From Hyphomonas johnsonii MHS-2 (GTDB taxonomy: Bacteria; Pseudomonadota; Alphaproteobacteria; Caulobacterales; Hyphomonadaceae), in NCBI RefSeq assembly GCF_000685275.1, contig NZ_ARYK01000006.1, forward strand, positions 210,028-274,027: DNA of 64,000 nt, in the 5' to 3' direction. The position numbers were made by a program, and so were the translations under genes. Numbering within the stretch: the first letter of the stretch is position 1; each line of letters starts with the position of its first letter. Below the pieces are notes generated by a model. That model did not search any database, was not told the origin of the DNA, and saw only the letters and a list, made by a program, of their open reading frames with translations. Below are positions 27,052-35,507 of this stretch, piece after piece.

Positions 27052-27077
27052 TATAGACCTTGAGCCGTCAGTTTCAA
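27048..27077 (-). promoter_or_regulatory. Candidate sigma70-type promoter for nadA
   Basis: On the minus strand TTGAAA (-35) is followed by an 18-bp spacer and TATTAT (-10); TATATT with 16 bp is an alternative. The -10 hexamer overlaps the palindrome, and the start codon lies about 43 bp downstream. Confidence 0.5.
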
Positions 27078-27131
27078 GGATTTCCTTCAAACGTCTGGAA
27101 TTGGGGCTCTCACGCGCCGCTTCTGCGATAC

Positions 27132-27152
27132 TTATGCGCACTATGAGCAAAA
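27132..27152 (-). promoter_or_regulatory. Second copy of the nadA operator motif
   Basis: The core CTTATGC-G/T-C...TATGAG recurs 101 bp upstream of the first operator in the same orientation. The right arm is weaker (GAGCAAAA). Two sites at this distance could allow looping. Confidence 0.45.
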
Positions 27153-27215
27153 GGGGTGTAGCGAACCATCGCCCGGAAGGCAAGATGCCGTCCGGGCCAG
27201 AGACGTCGTTTTTGC

Positions 27216-28676
27216 CTAGTCCTTGAAGAGCTCGATCGCCGCAGTGGTCATGGACTCAACGCCAGTGGCGATGGTCGGGTCATAGGCGGGCGCGAAGGTG
27301 GAGGAGTGGAGCGAGGGCAGGGACGGTCCGCCATTCCGGGACGCGGCATATTTTGCCGGGTCCACGGCGCCGACCCAGAAGATGACGCTCGGGATTTTCT
27401 CCGCCGTCCGGGAATACTGGCTGAAATCTTCTCCGCCCATGACGGGTTTGACCTCTTTCACATTGGCGGCGCCGAGTTCCTTTGACACGGCCTTCATGAC
27501 CCGGTCAGTGGTGGCCGGGTCGTTATAGGTGGCGGGCGTGTAGTCGGTTTCGACGGTGACTTCGGGTTCCGGTGCATCGTATGCTGCGGCCTCGGCCTTC
27601 GCGATGCGGGCGATGCCGTCGAGCAGCATCTTGCGCGTGTTGTCGTCATAGGACCGCACGGTGATCAGCAGCGTTGCCTCGTCCGGGATGATGTTGTGCT
27701 TGGCGCCGGCCTTGAACGAACCGACCGTGACCACGGCGCTGTCCTGTGGATCGGTGTTGCGCGAGACCAGGCTCTGCAGGGCGACCACAATGTTCGATGC
27801 GACAAGGATCGGGTCCCGGGTCGTGTGCGGGTAGGCGCCATGGCCGCCGACGCCCTTCACCTTCACGTCGACACTGTCGACATTGGCAAGGGCGAAGCCG
27901 CGTGAATAGTTGATGGTGCCAGCCGGTGCCCCCGCCGAGACGTGCATGGCGAGGTTGTAGTCAGGCTGCGGGAACCGGGTGTACAGGCCGTCGGCCAGCA
28001 TGGCTTCGGCGCCAAGGCCGATCTCTTCGGCAGGCTGGGCGATCATGACCAGCGTGCCCTTCCACTTGTTCTTTTTCGCAATCATTTCGCGGGCCGTGCC
28101 GATCCACACCGTCATGTGCACATCGTGGCCGCAGGCATGCATGACCGGGCTTTCGACACCGGTCCAGGTTTCCGATTTGACCTTGGAGGCGAAGGGGAAG
28201 CCGGTCTGTTCCGGCACCGGCAGGGCGTCCATGTCGGTCCGGATCAGGATGGTCGGCCCCTTGCCGTTCTCGAACACGCCAACCACGCCATAGCCGCCGA
28301 CACCGTCCTTCACGCCGCCGACATCGCGGATGGCCTTGTCGGTGACCCAGTTCTGGCCGACGCCGGTGGTGACGTTGAACCCGAGCGACTGCAGCTCGCT
28401 GGCGAGGATGGCAGATGTCTTGGCCTCCTTGAACGAGAGTTCAGGGGCGGCGTGAAGGCGCTTGTAGATCTCGATCAGGGCGGGGTCTGCCTTGGGCAGC
28501 GGCGTGGTGGAGGCTGCGCTGGCGGGCGCCACACTGGTGCCGTCCGGGTTGGTGGCGGCGGCCTGGGTCTTCGCTGGCGTGGTGTCAGCGGACGTGTCCG
28601 GCGCAGTGCCGCTGCCTGGTCCTCCGCAGGCGGCAAGGACAAGGGCGAGGGCGGTCAAGGCGGCGGGGCGGAACAT
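27216..28676 (-). CDS. M20-family metallopeptidase / amidohydrolase, lipoprotein
   Basis: A 486-residue exported hydrolase of the M20D (IAL/hippurate hydrolase) group. The N-terminus has a lipobox (LALVLAACGG, Cys about 17) and a Ser/Thr/Ala-rich linker to about residue 60. The catalytic domain carries metal ligands in MHACGHDVHM, the catalytic Glu region PAEEIGLGAEAM and the dimerisation domain (SVDVKVKGVGGHGAYPH), with a final metal His/Glu block VMGGEDFSQYS. Such enzymes deacylate N-acyl amino acids or cut dipeptides. Its outer location suggests nutrient scavenging. AGGAG precedes the ATG. Confidence 0.9.
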   Translation of the reverse strand: MFRPAALTALALVLAACGGPGSGTAPDTSADTTPAKTQAAATNPDGTSVAPASAASTTPLPKADPALIEIYKRLHAAPELSFKEAKTSAILASELQSLGFNVTTGVGQNWVTDKAIRDVGGVKDGVGGYGVVGVFENGKGPTILIRTDMDALPVPEQTGFPFASKVKSETWTGVESPVMHACGHDVHMTVWIGTAREMIAKKNKWKGTLVMIAQPAEEIGLGAEAMLADGLYTRFPQPDYNLAMHVSAGAPAGTINYSRGFALANVDSVDVKVKGVGGHGAYPHTTRDPILVASNIVVALQSLVSRNTDPQDSAVVTVGSFKAGAKHNIIPDEATLLITVRSYDDNTRKMLLDGIARIAKAEAAAYDAPEPEVTVETDYTPATYNDPATTDRVMKAVSKELGAANVKEVKPVMGGEDFSQYSRTAEKIPSVIFWVGAVDPAKYAASRNGGPSLPSLHSSTFAPAYDPTIATGVESMTTAAIELFKD

Positions 28677-28720
28677 CGCGGAAAACTCCTGAATTGGTCT
28701 GGCGCGACCCTACTAGAGTT

Positions 28721-28753
28721 TCACGCCCTGCCAAGGGCCGTATCAGGGCGTGA
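28721..28753. repeat. 10-bp inverted repeat between slt and the M20 gene
   Basis: TCACGCCCTG and CAGGGCGTGA form a perfect hairpin starting 4 bp after the transglycosylase stop. No T-tract follows in the direction of transcription, so it may be a weak terminator or an mRNA-stabilising stem. Confidence 0.5.
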
Positions 28754-28756
28754 TGC

Positions 28757-30778
28757 CTAGTCCTGTCCGCGTTTCAGGTCTTCCGAAAGCTGGATGTCGA
28801 CCGGCGTGCCGGAGAGGCGCTGACGGTAGACCTGCGTGTTCTCGAGCACGCGCTGGACATAGTTGCGCGTTTCCGAAAACGGGATGAATTCGACCCAGTC
28901 GATCGGGTCGACCTGGCCGGTGCGCGGATCGCCATAATCCTGGATCCATTGGCGCGGACGGCTGGGGCCGGCATTATAGGCCGCCGCTGTCATGATATAG
29001 CTGCCGCCAAAGCGCGAGAGCAGGGTGTCCAGGTGCTGGCCGCCGAGGGTCATGTTGTAGCCCGGATCATCCGTCAGCCAGGACGTGCGATAGGGCAGGC
29101 CGCTCATGCGCGCTTCGGATTTCGCCGTCGCAGGCATGAACTGCATCAGGCCGCGTGCGCCGACATGGCTGATGGCATTCGGGTTCATTTCGCTTTCCTG
29201 GCGGGACAGGGCGAGCATCAGCGGGCGCTCGACACGCGGCTCGCGCAGCATCGGGTAGGAGACCACAGGATAGGCAGCATCAGTGGCGACGATGCCCTTG
29301 GCGAGGCCTGCCTTGGCACCGCGCACACCGATGTCCGGCACCTGGTATTCGGTTGCCAGGCGCGAGAGCAGGATGAAGTCAGACTCGGACGTGAGCTCGT
29401 CGTCGAGGTGGTAGGCGAACTCCCGGAACATGGTCGTCTCGCCGGCCTCGCCGAGCAGGCGCAGGGCCTTGACCAGCGGCAGGGCTTCGAACGCGGCGAT
29501 GTCCTGCGGTGTCGGTTCTGTCGATGCCGCGAAGGAAATCATCCTGTCGCCAAGGCGTTCTGCTGCGAGCTGTCCGTAATAGGTGAACTTGCTTTCCGCG
29601 GCGGCCCTGTAGGAAACGGTCGCTTCGTCTGCCATGCCGAGCGTGTCTTCTGCCCGGCCGGCCCAATATTGCCCGCGCGACGTGCTGATCGGGGTCGTGA
29701 CGCTGGCGGTCATGTCCTGGAAGTGTTTCAGGCTGCGTTCGGGATTGTCGTTCAGCCGCAGGGCGATCCAGCCAGCGACCCATTCCGCGTCAGCGAAATC
29801 GGAGCCCCCGGTCATGCCGTGCGGGGCGGCCAGTTGGTAGGCGCGCGCCCAGTTGGCATCCTTCAGGTCCTGGCGCATGGCGACATTGCGCTCGTCCCAG
29901 AGTTTCGAGAGCCCGGCGCGCGGAATGTCGTTGGCGTTGATGGCGACCAGCAGCGGCGTCGCGCCTTCCTGGTTGTTATGGGTCCGGCGCCAGCGGGCGC
30001 GATCGTACAGCAGACCCGGATTATTCTGCAGCGCAGCTGGCACGGCATCGACCAGCGCATCGACGTTGCGCCCGCGCCCGGCCAGCGCGATGCGGGCATC
30101 AACCAGCTTGCGATAGTCGGAACTGAGCAGGGGCTTCAGGTTTTTCGCGGCCGTGCGCTGGTTGGTCCACAGCAGGAACTCGACGCGGGCCCGGTGGTCG
30201 GCCTCGGTCAGCATGCCGCCATAGGTGGCCAGCACGATGCGTTCGAGGTCGCGTTCCATCGAGTTGTTGTGCCAGGCATCCTTGATCAGCGGTTCGGCCT
30301 TTTCCGGCATGCCGACGGCCCGGTAGCTGCGGGCGAGCGCGATCTTGCCGGCGCCCGTGCGCGGGCCGGACTGGGTCAGCCAGGCGATCCGATCCGTGTG
30401 GCTGAGCGAGGACTCATCGATGATTTCCTCGGCGCGCTTGCGCATCCGGTCAGTCTTCGGCCAGGTCGGCAAGGCGTCGAGCGCGCCGGACACTTCATCG
30501 AAGCCCATGCCGGGAACGCCTTCGCTCGCGCGGGTCCAGATGATGAGATCGCGGACAGCCGGATCGGTTGCCTGATTTTGCAGTCGGGCCACTTCGTTCC
30601 AGTCATAGCGCCGGGCGGCGGTCAGCGCATTGTGCAGGACTTCAGCATTTTTCGGGTCGGTTGCCGCCGAGCTGTAGACTCGTTTCGGCTTGAGGCTGGG
30701 CGCATCCGGCAACGCGGATGCTGCGGCGCTGAAGCCCGTAAAAGCAAGAAGAACGCAAATCACAAAGGGTCGCATCAT
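28757..30778 (-). CDS. Soluble lytic murein transglycosylase (Slt type)
   Basis: A 673-residue periplasmic enzyme that cuts MurNAc-GlcNAc bonds in peptidoglycan, forming 1,6-anhydro ends. A signal peptide (FVICVLLAFTGFSAAASA) is followed by a long helical superhelix (about 40-480) typical of Slt70. The C-terminal SLT domain has the catalytic Glu in LSRQESEMNPNAIS, the GARGLMQFMPATA block and AAYNAGPSRPRQW, then a FIPFSETRNYVQRVL end. Two ATGs open the frame; the first was kept. The gene is divergent from dapA. Confidence 0.94.
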   Translation of the reverse strand: MMRPFVICVLLAFTGFSAAASALPDAPSLKPKRVYSSAATDPKNAEVLHNALTAARRYDWNEVARLQNQATDPAVRDLIIWTRASEGVPGMGFDEVSGALDALPTWPKTDRMRKRAEEIIDESSLSHTDRIAWLTQSGPRTGAGKIALARSYRAVGMPEKAEPLIKDAWHNNSMERDLERIVLATYGGMLTEADHRARVEFLLWTNQRTAAKNLKPLLSSDYRKLVDARIALAGRGRNVDALVDAVPAALQNNPGLLYDRARWRRTHNNQEGATPLLVAINANDIPRAGLSKLWDERNVAMRQDLKDANWARAYQLAAPHGMTGGSDFADAEWVAGWIALRLNDNPERSLKHFQDMTASVTTPISTSRGQYWAGRAEDTLGMADEATVSYRAAAESKFTYYGQLAAERLGDRMISFAASTEPTPQDIAAFEALPLVKALRLLGEAGETTMFREFAYHLDDELTSESDFILLSRLATEYQVPDIGVRGAKAGLAKGIVATDAAYPVVSYPMLREPRVERPLMLALSRQESEMNPNAISHVGARGLMQFMPATAKSEARMSGLPYRTSWLTDDPGYNMTLGGQHLDTLLSRFGGSYIMTAAAYNAGPSRPRQWIQDYGDPRTGQVDPIDWVEFIPFSETRNYVQRVLENTQVYRQRLSGTPVDIQLSEDLKRGQD

Positions 30779-30880
30779 GGAAACTTCACCGGTGTTTATT
30801 TATGTGCCAAAGCGTGAGAAGGCATTGAGACCTTAGTAATCAACATGTCTCACCAACACTTGAATCACGGCAAGAATACG

Positions 30881-31759
30881 ATGTTTCACGGCTCAATCCC
30901 AGCTCTGGTCACACCATTCAAGAATGGTGCCGTTGACCGGGACGCGTTTGCATCGCTTGTGGAGCGCCAGATTGCCGGAGGGTCCAGTGCTCTGGTGCCG
31001 GTTGGCACGACGGGGGAGACCTCAACACTGTCGATCGAAGAGCACAAGGCGGTTGTCACACTCTGTGTCGAGGTGGCGGCAGGCCGTGTGCCGGTGATTG
31101 CCGGGGCCGGATCGAACGCGACGGACGAAGCAATTCACCTTGTCCAGCATGCCAAGGCGGTTGGCGCCGATGCCGCGCTGGTGGTCTGCCCCTATTACAA
31201 CCGGCCCGACCAGGCCGGCCTCGAGGCCCATTTCCGGGCGATCAATGATGCCGTGGCGCTTCCTGTGCTGCTGTACAATGTGCCAGGCCGGACCATCGTG
31301 GACCTGTTGCCTGCAACCGTGGCCCGTCTGGCCCAGCTGCCGAACATTGTCGGGATCAAGGATGCGTCCGGCGACGTTGCCCGCGTCAGCCAGCACGCTG
31401 CGCTGGTCGGCGATGCGCAATTTGTCCAGTTGTCCGGCGAGGACCCCAATGCGCTTGGCCACATGGCCATGGGCGGGGCCGGCTGCATTTCCGTGACGGC
31501 GAACGTGGCGCCTGACATCTGTGCCGCGATGCACGCGGCCTTCCGGGCCGGCGACCTGGCCGGTGCGCGGGCCATCGAGCGCAAGCTGATCGCCCTGCAC
31601 AAGGCGATGTTCTGTGCGCCGTCGCCGGGACCGGCGAAATATGCCCTGTCGCGCCTTGGCCTGTGCCAGCCGGACGTGCGCCTGCCGATTACCGAGCCGG
31701 ATGCTGCCGCCTGCGAGACCATCGACGCAGCTATGGCACTTGCAGGCATCAGGCCCTAG
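30881..31759 (+). CDS. dapA: 4-hydroxy-tetrahydrodipicolinate synthase
   Basis: Condenses pyruvate with aspartate semialdehyde in the lysine/meso-DAP pathway. The start chosen gives 292 residues, the classic DapA length, beginning [12 protein letters not shown]; an ATG 12 codons upstream is also in frame. Key residues are the Schiff-base Lys160 (GIKDASGD), Tyr132 (LLYNVPGRT), and the GTTGETSTL pyruvate-binding loop. It is transcribed toward smpB, with 9 bp between them, so both are probably one transcript. Confidence 0.95.
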   Translation: MFHGSIPALVTPFKNGAVDRDAFASLVERQIAGGSSALVPVGTTGETSTLSIEEHKAVVTLCVEVAAGRVPVIAGAGSNATDEAIHLVQHAKAVGADAALVVCPYYNRPDQAGLEAHFRAINDAVALPVLLYNVPGRTIVDLLPATVARLAQLPNIVGIKDASGDVARVSQHAALVGDAQFVQLSGEDPNALGHMAMGGAGCISVTANVAPDICAAMHAAFRAGDLAGARAIERKLIALHKAMFCAPSPGPAKYALSRLGLCQPDVRLPITEPDAAACETIDAAMALAGIRP

Positions 31760-31768
31760 ATAGGGCTC

Positions 31769-32248
31769 ATGTCAAAGACACCGCAGACCAAGGGCAGGGG
31801 CGATGGCCTCGTTGCAGAGAACCGGCGTTCCCGGCGGGAGTATTCCGTCGAGGATACACTGGAGGCCGGCATCATGCTGGTCGGTTCCGAGGTGAAATCC
31901 CTGCGCCAGGGCAAGGCCAATATTGCCGAAAGCTATGCCAGCGTCGAGGATGGCGGGCTCTACCTGATCAATTGCGACATCCCGATCTATAATGCCGCCA
32001 ACCGGTTCAACCACGAGCCCAAGCGCAAGCGGAAGCTGCTGGTGTCGAAGCGGGAACTGGCGAAGCTGTCGCAGGAAGTGGAACGGGCGGGCCGCACGAT
32101 CGTGCCGCTGAAGCTATATTTCAACGATCGGGGCATCGCCAAACTGCTGATCGGTACGGCGACCGGCCGCAAGGCGCACGACAAGCGCGAGAACGAGGCC
32201 AAGCGCGACTGGCAGCGGCAGAAGGCGCGGATCCTGAAAGAGGGGTGA
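31769..32248 (+). CDS. smpB: SsrA-binding protein
   Basis: A 159-residue partner of tmRNA in trans-translation rescue of stalled ribosomes. Family motifs are present: [19 protein letters not shown] (split as NRRSRREY and LEAGIML), [14 protein letters not shown], the [18 protein letters not shown] block (read [19 protein letters not shown]), and a basic C-terminal tail ([18 protein letters not shown]), which folds in the decoding centre. Length is normal. No tmRNA gene is visible within the window. Confidence 0.96.
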   Translation: MSKTPQTKGRGDGLVAENRRSRREYSVEDTLEAGIMLVGSEVKSLRQGKANIAESYASVEDGGLYLINCDIPIYNAANRFNHEPKRKRKLLVSKRELAKLSQEVERAGRTIVPLKLYFNDRGIAKLLIGTATGRKAHDKRENEAKRDWQRQKARILKEG

Positions 32249-32273
32249 GACGCAATACCGCCTGCCAAGAGGG

Positions 32274-32342
32274 CTCATCCTGAGCGAAGTCGAAGGAGAG
32301 CCCGTGCGCACGCACCCGTCCTTCGACTTCGCTCAGGATGAG
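32274..32342. repeat. Perfect 24-bp inverted repeat (dispersed-palindrome type)
   Basis: The left arm begins CTCATCCTGAGCGAAGTCG and continues to AAGGA. The right arm is its exact complement, and the 21-bp loop contains the self-complementary GTGCGCAC. Repeats with this consensus are common in alphaproteobacterial genomes as dispersed palindromes. Here it closes the dapA-smpB transcript and abuts the stop of the converging uracil-DNA glycosylase gene by 7 bp, so it may terminate both. Confidence 0.9.
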
Positions 32343-32348
32343 TGCTTT

Positions 32349-33020
32349 TCAGCCGACAATTTCTTTCGCCACGGCAAAAACGTCCTCGAACATTTCGGGC
32401 GTAAGGCGCTTCGTATTCGTGTTGTAGCGGCTGCAGTGATAGCTCGACAGCAGGGTCAGGGGGCGGCCGTCGAATTCAACGTCATAGCGGGTGTTGTGGC
32501 CGAACGGATGGGCGCTGAGTTTCAGGCCCAGGGTGCGCACGGTCGAATCGTGGCTGATTTTTCCCAAACACAGCAATACCTTGAGATCGGGCAGGGCGGC
32601 GATGCGGGACTGCAGGAAGGGGCGGCAGGCGTTGATTTCGGCGCCGATCGGCTTGTTTTCCGGGGGTACGCAGCGTACCGCATTGGTGATCATGGCCTTT
32701 TTCAGCTTTAGACCATCTTCGGGGTCTGCCGCGTAAGTGCCTGACGAAAAACCGAATTTTTCCAGCGTCGCATAGAGAAGGTCGCCCGCCCAGTCGCCAG
32801 TGAAGGGCCGGCCCGTGCGGTTGGCCCCGGTCACGCCGGGGGCGAGGCCGACGACCAGAAGACGAGCGGTTTCATCCCCAAAACTCGGCACCGCGCCGTT
32901 GAACCAGTCCGGCTCGCGGGCGGAGACCGTCTCGCGATAGGTCACGAGCCGGGGGCAGAGGGGGCAGTCGCGGGGCGCTTCGGGGGGTGGCAGGGGGGTG
33001 GAGGGGGCCTTAGTAGCCAT
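32349..33020 (-). CDS. Uracil-DNA glycosylase, family 5 (UdgB-like)
   Basis: A base-excision repair enzyme removing uracil (and for this family other deaminated bases) from DNA; 223 residues. It shows an Fe-S-type Cys pair near the N-terminus (CPLCPRL), the substrate motif GLAPGVTGANRTGRPFTGD, the remaining Cys ligands (VRCVPPENKP and INACRPFL), and the C-terminal motif SSYHCSRYNTNT with the conserved His. No Asp/Asn polar residue occurs in motif A, as expected for family 5. The ATG chosen overlaps the ggt 3' end by 11 bp, so it is coupled to ggt. Confidence 0.9.
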   Translation of the reverse strand: MATKAPSTPLPPPEAPRDCPLCPRLVTYRETVSAREPDWFNGAVPSFGDETARLLVVGLAPGVTGANRTGRPFTGDWAGDLLYATLEKFGFSSGTYAADPEDGLKLKKAMITNAVRCVPPENKPIGAEINACRPFLQSRIAALPDLKVLLCLGKISHDSTVRTLGLKLSAHPFGHNTRYDVEFDGRPLTLLSSYHCSRYNTNTKRLTPEMFEDVFAVAKEIVG

Positions 33021-35082
33021 CCGCGGCGCCGTCCTTGCGCATTTCGGTGGCGGCGATCCAGGCGCCGGAGTCGAAATCGCGCATGATGGCCTGATAACCG
33101 CCGGCATTGGCCGAACAGCACTCGACCGTATGGCCGCGGGCCTCGAGTTCGGCGCGGGTGGCGGGCGGGATGCCGCTTTCGAGGTGGACCACACCGATAT
33201 CGGCTTCGCACGCGTCACCATCGAGGGCGTTGGTCGGCTCGCAGCCGCCGGTATGTTCCCAGCGCGCGGCGTCGCCGGCTTCCTGCAGGCCCATGTCGAA
33301 GTCGACGAGGTTGAGGATCACCTGCACGTGGCCTTGCGGCTGCATGCCGCCGCCCATCAGGCCGAAGCTGAGCCAGGGCTCGAACGGGCAGGCCTGTTCG
33401 ATCGGCACGGCGCGAGCCTGGCAACCGGGCATGTCCTTCCTGAAGGCGAAGGCCGGGATGATGGTGTGGAAGGGGCGCTTGCCGGGGGCGAAGACGTTGG
33501 GGTGGGCCGGGTCGAGGCTGAACAGCTGGCCGCGATCCTGGAACATGAAGCCGAGCCCGTCAGCGACAAGGCCGGAGCCCATGCCGCGATAGTTCGACTG
33601 GATCAGGGAGACCATCATGCCGTCACTGTCGGTGACGGTGAGATAGGTCGTGTCGCCGTCTTTCAGCTTGGCGTCGGCCTCGGCAAGCCGCGCATCGAGC
33701 CAGGCGCGTGTCCGCTCGAGGGCCGTTTGTTCCTCTTGTGTCAGCCCGTCCTGCGCGAGCGCGGTTTCCGTCTCGCCGAGCTTCGCCTGGAACTGTTCAA
33801 TCCGTAACTGCTCTGCGGCTGAATCGGCTGCATGAGGCAGATAACCCGGAACCTTGTTCACATCGGCATTGGCCTGGTTCAGGTCGATGGCAGAGGCGCG
33901 CAACCGGGCATAGGCCGGGTTCAGGAACTGATCGGCGTCAATGTCGGAATAGGCCGGGTCCGCATAGCCTCTCGCCCGGTCAACAAAGGCGAGACGCTTG
34001 GCTTCCACCTGCGCCATGATCGAGTCGGCAGAGCCGAAGCCCATGCTGCGCAGGTCGAACTTTTCCAGCATCTGCAGCATTTGCAGGGCCGCGATGCCTT
34101 GTGTGTTCGGCGGCAATTCGCACACCTTGGTGTCTTCGCGATAGGTCACGCAGACCGGCTCGACCCATTCGCCTGTGTGGGCGGCGAAGTCTTCGTAGCG
34201 AAGTGGCCCGCCGATGCGTTCGAAATAGGCGCCCATGACGTGGGCGGTGTCGCCCTTGTAGAACTCGTCGCGGCCGCGCAGGGCGATGCGTTCCAGCGTG
34301 TTGGCAAGGTCCGGGTTGGTGAACAGGCTGCCTTCATGGGGCATGGGCGAGAAATAGGTCTTCTTTGCGTTGTCATACTCTTCCAGCATGCCGCTTTCGA
34401 AGGCCGGCTCGAACCGTTTCGGGCCGAAGCTCCAGTAATAGGAAATGACTTCCGGCACAGGCGCGCCTGCGCGGGCGTAACGGATGGCCGGTTCGAGATC
34501 CATGTTGATCGGGCGGCGGCCGAATTTTTCGTGCAGGGCAAACCAGGCGTCGACCGTGCCGGGCACGGTGACCGGGGCGGTGCCGAAGGGCGGGATTTCC
34601 TTGCCGTCCATGTATGTGTCGGCCTTGGCCTGCACGTCTGCCAGCGTGGCGCCCATGGCGGACCGACCGGAGCCGTTATAGCCGTAGAGCTGCTGTGTCG
34701 TCGGGTCCCAGACGATGGCGAACAGGTCTCCGCCGATGCCGTTGGCGGTTGGCTCGACGAGGCCGAGCATGGCGTTCGCCGCGATGGCGGCGTCCATGGC
34801 GCTGCCGCCAGCCTTCATCACGTCGAGGGCGGTCTGCGTGGCCAGAGGATGGGCGGTTGCGGCGGCGGCATGGGGCGCAACGACAGCCGAGCGCACGCCG
34901 ATCGGGTGGCCGGCGGGCATGCGGTCACCGGGGCCGGGGGCAATGTCCGCTGTCTCGACGGACGCCGGTGGCGCTGTATCCGCAACCGGCGCGAGGGCGT
35001 CATCGCCGGCATCGGTCGGGGTCAGCGATGCGCAGGACACCGCGAGCAGCATGGCGGCGCCTGTCAGGATTGGTTTCATCAT
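33010..35082 (-). CDS. ggt: Gamma-glutamyltransferase, lipoprotein
   Basis: An exported Ntn-hydrolase that cleaves gamma-glutamyl bonds of glutathione and related compounds (690 residues). A lipobox (LLAVSCAS, Cys about 16) follows the start. The large subunit carries the VVAPHAAAATAHPLATQTALDVM start (read HPLATQTALDVMKAGGSA) and GIGGDLF. Autocleavage is predicted before the nucleophile Thr in GDTTYLTVTD. The small subunit contains SNYRGMGSGLV and GGGMQPQGHVQ. Two adjacent ATGs open the frame; the first overlaps the upstream stop by one base (TGATG). Confidence 0.93.
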   Translation of the reverse strand: MMKPILTGAAMLLAVSCASLTPTDAGDDALAPVADTAPPASVETADIAPGPGDRMPAGHPIGVRSAVVAPHAAAATAHPLATQTALDVMKAGGSAMDAAIAANAMLGLVEPTANGIGGDLFAIVWDPTTQQLYGYNGSGRSAMGATLADVQAKADTYMDGKEIPPFGTAPVTVPGTVDAWFALHEKFGRRPINMDLEPAIRYARAGAPVPEVISYYWSFGPKRFEPAFESGMLEEYDNAKKTYFSPMPHEGSLFTNPDLANTLERIALRGRDEFYKGDTAHVMGAYFERIGGPLRYEDFAAHTGEWVEPVCVTYREDTKVCELPPNTQGIAALQMLQMLEKFDLRSMGFGSADSIMAQVEAKRLAFVDRARGYADPAYSDIDADQFLNPAYARLRASAIDLNQANADVNKVPGYLPHAADSAAEQLRIEQFQAKLGETETALAQDGLTQEEQTALERTRAWLDARLAEADAKLKDGDTTYLTVTDSDGMMVSLIQSNYRGMGSGLVADGLGFMFQDRGQLFSLDPAHPNVFAPGKRPFHTIIPAFAFRKDMPGCQARAVPIEQACPFEPWLSFGLMGGGMQPQGHVQVILNLVDFDMGLQEAGDAARWEHTGGCEPTNALDGDACEADIGVVHLESGIPPATRAELEARGHTVECCSANAGGYQAIMRDFDSGAWIAATEMRKDGAADGY

Positions 35083-35507
35083 CAGTTCGGCCCTCGCTTG
35101 CGTGTTTCCTTGGGAAAGTAATGGGTCGCCATGCGGCCGGAAATTTCCTGGCCGGCGCGGGCGAAGCGCGCCTCGGCCTCGACGGCGCGGTTGTCGCACG
35201 TCAGGTACTGCGCGCTGGTGCGGCTGTAGGCATTGTTGAAGCCCTCGACGAGCGCGGAGCGGAGGTTGCCGCGGTCCGGCGCTTCATAGGCCAGCATGTC
35301 GGCCATGTAGCGGCGCCAGTACTGGTCCTCGCGGCCATTGCAGCGCATCCGGATCGCGTGGGCCGACCCGAGCGTCGCAGCGAGTTCGGCCGCGTCGCGG
35401 AAATAGTCCGGCCCGCGCAGGGGAATACCAGCCTGCGCCACGGCAGAGCTTGCACCCGCGAACAGGAGCGCGCTAAGCAGGGCGCCATGAAAGACTGTCT
35501 TGTTCAT
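35082..35507 (-). CDS. TIGR02301-family secreted protein
   Basis: A 141-residue alphaproteobacterial conserved protein of unknown function. A signal peptide (HGALLSALLFAGASSAVAQA) is cut near residue 26. The mature part has the family pattern: DYFRDAAELAATLGSAHAIR, a single Cys in RMRCNGREDQYWR, AYEAPDRGNLRSALVEGFNNAY, and a second Cys in YLTCDNRAVEAEARFA, ideal for a disulfide. The start codon lies within the divergent dehydrogenase gene (21-bp overlap). It is coupled to ggt. Confidence 0.85.
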   Translation of the reverse strand: MNKTVFHGALLSALLFAGASSAVAQAGIPLRGPDYFRDAAELAATLGSAHAIRMRCNGREDQYWRRYMADMLAYEAPDRGNLRSALVEGFNNAYSRTSAQYLTCDNRAVEAEARFARAGQEISGRMATHYFPKETRKRGPN

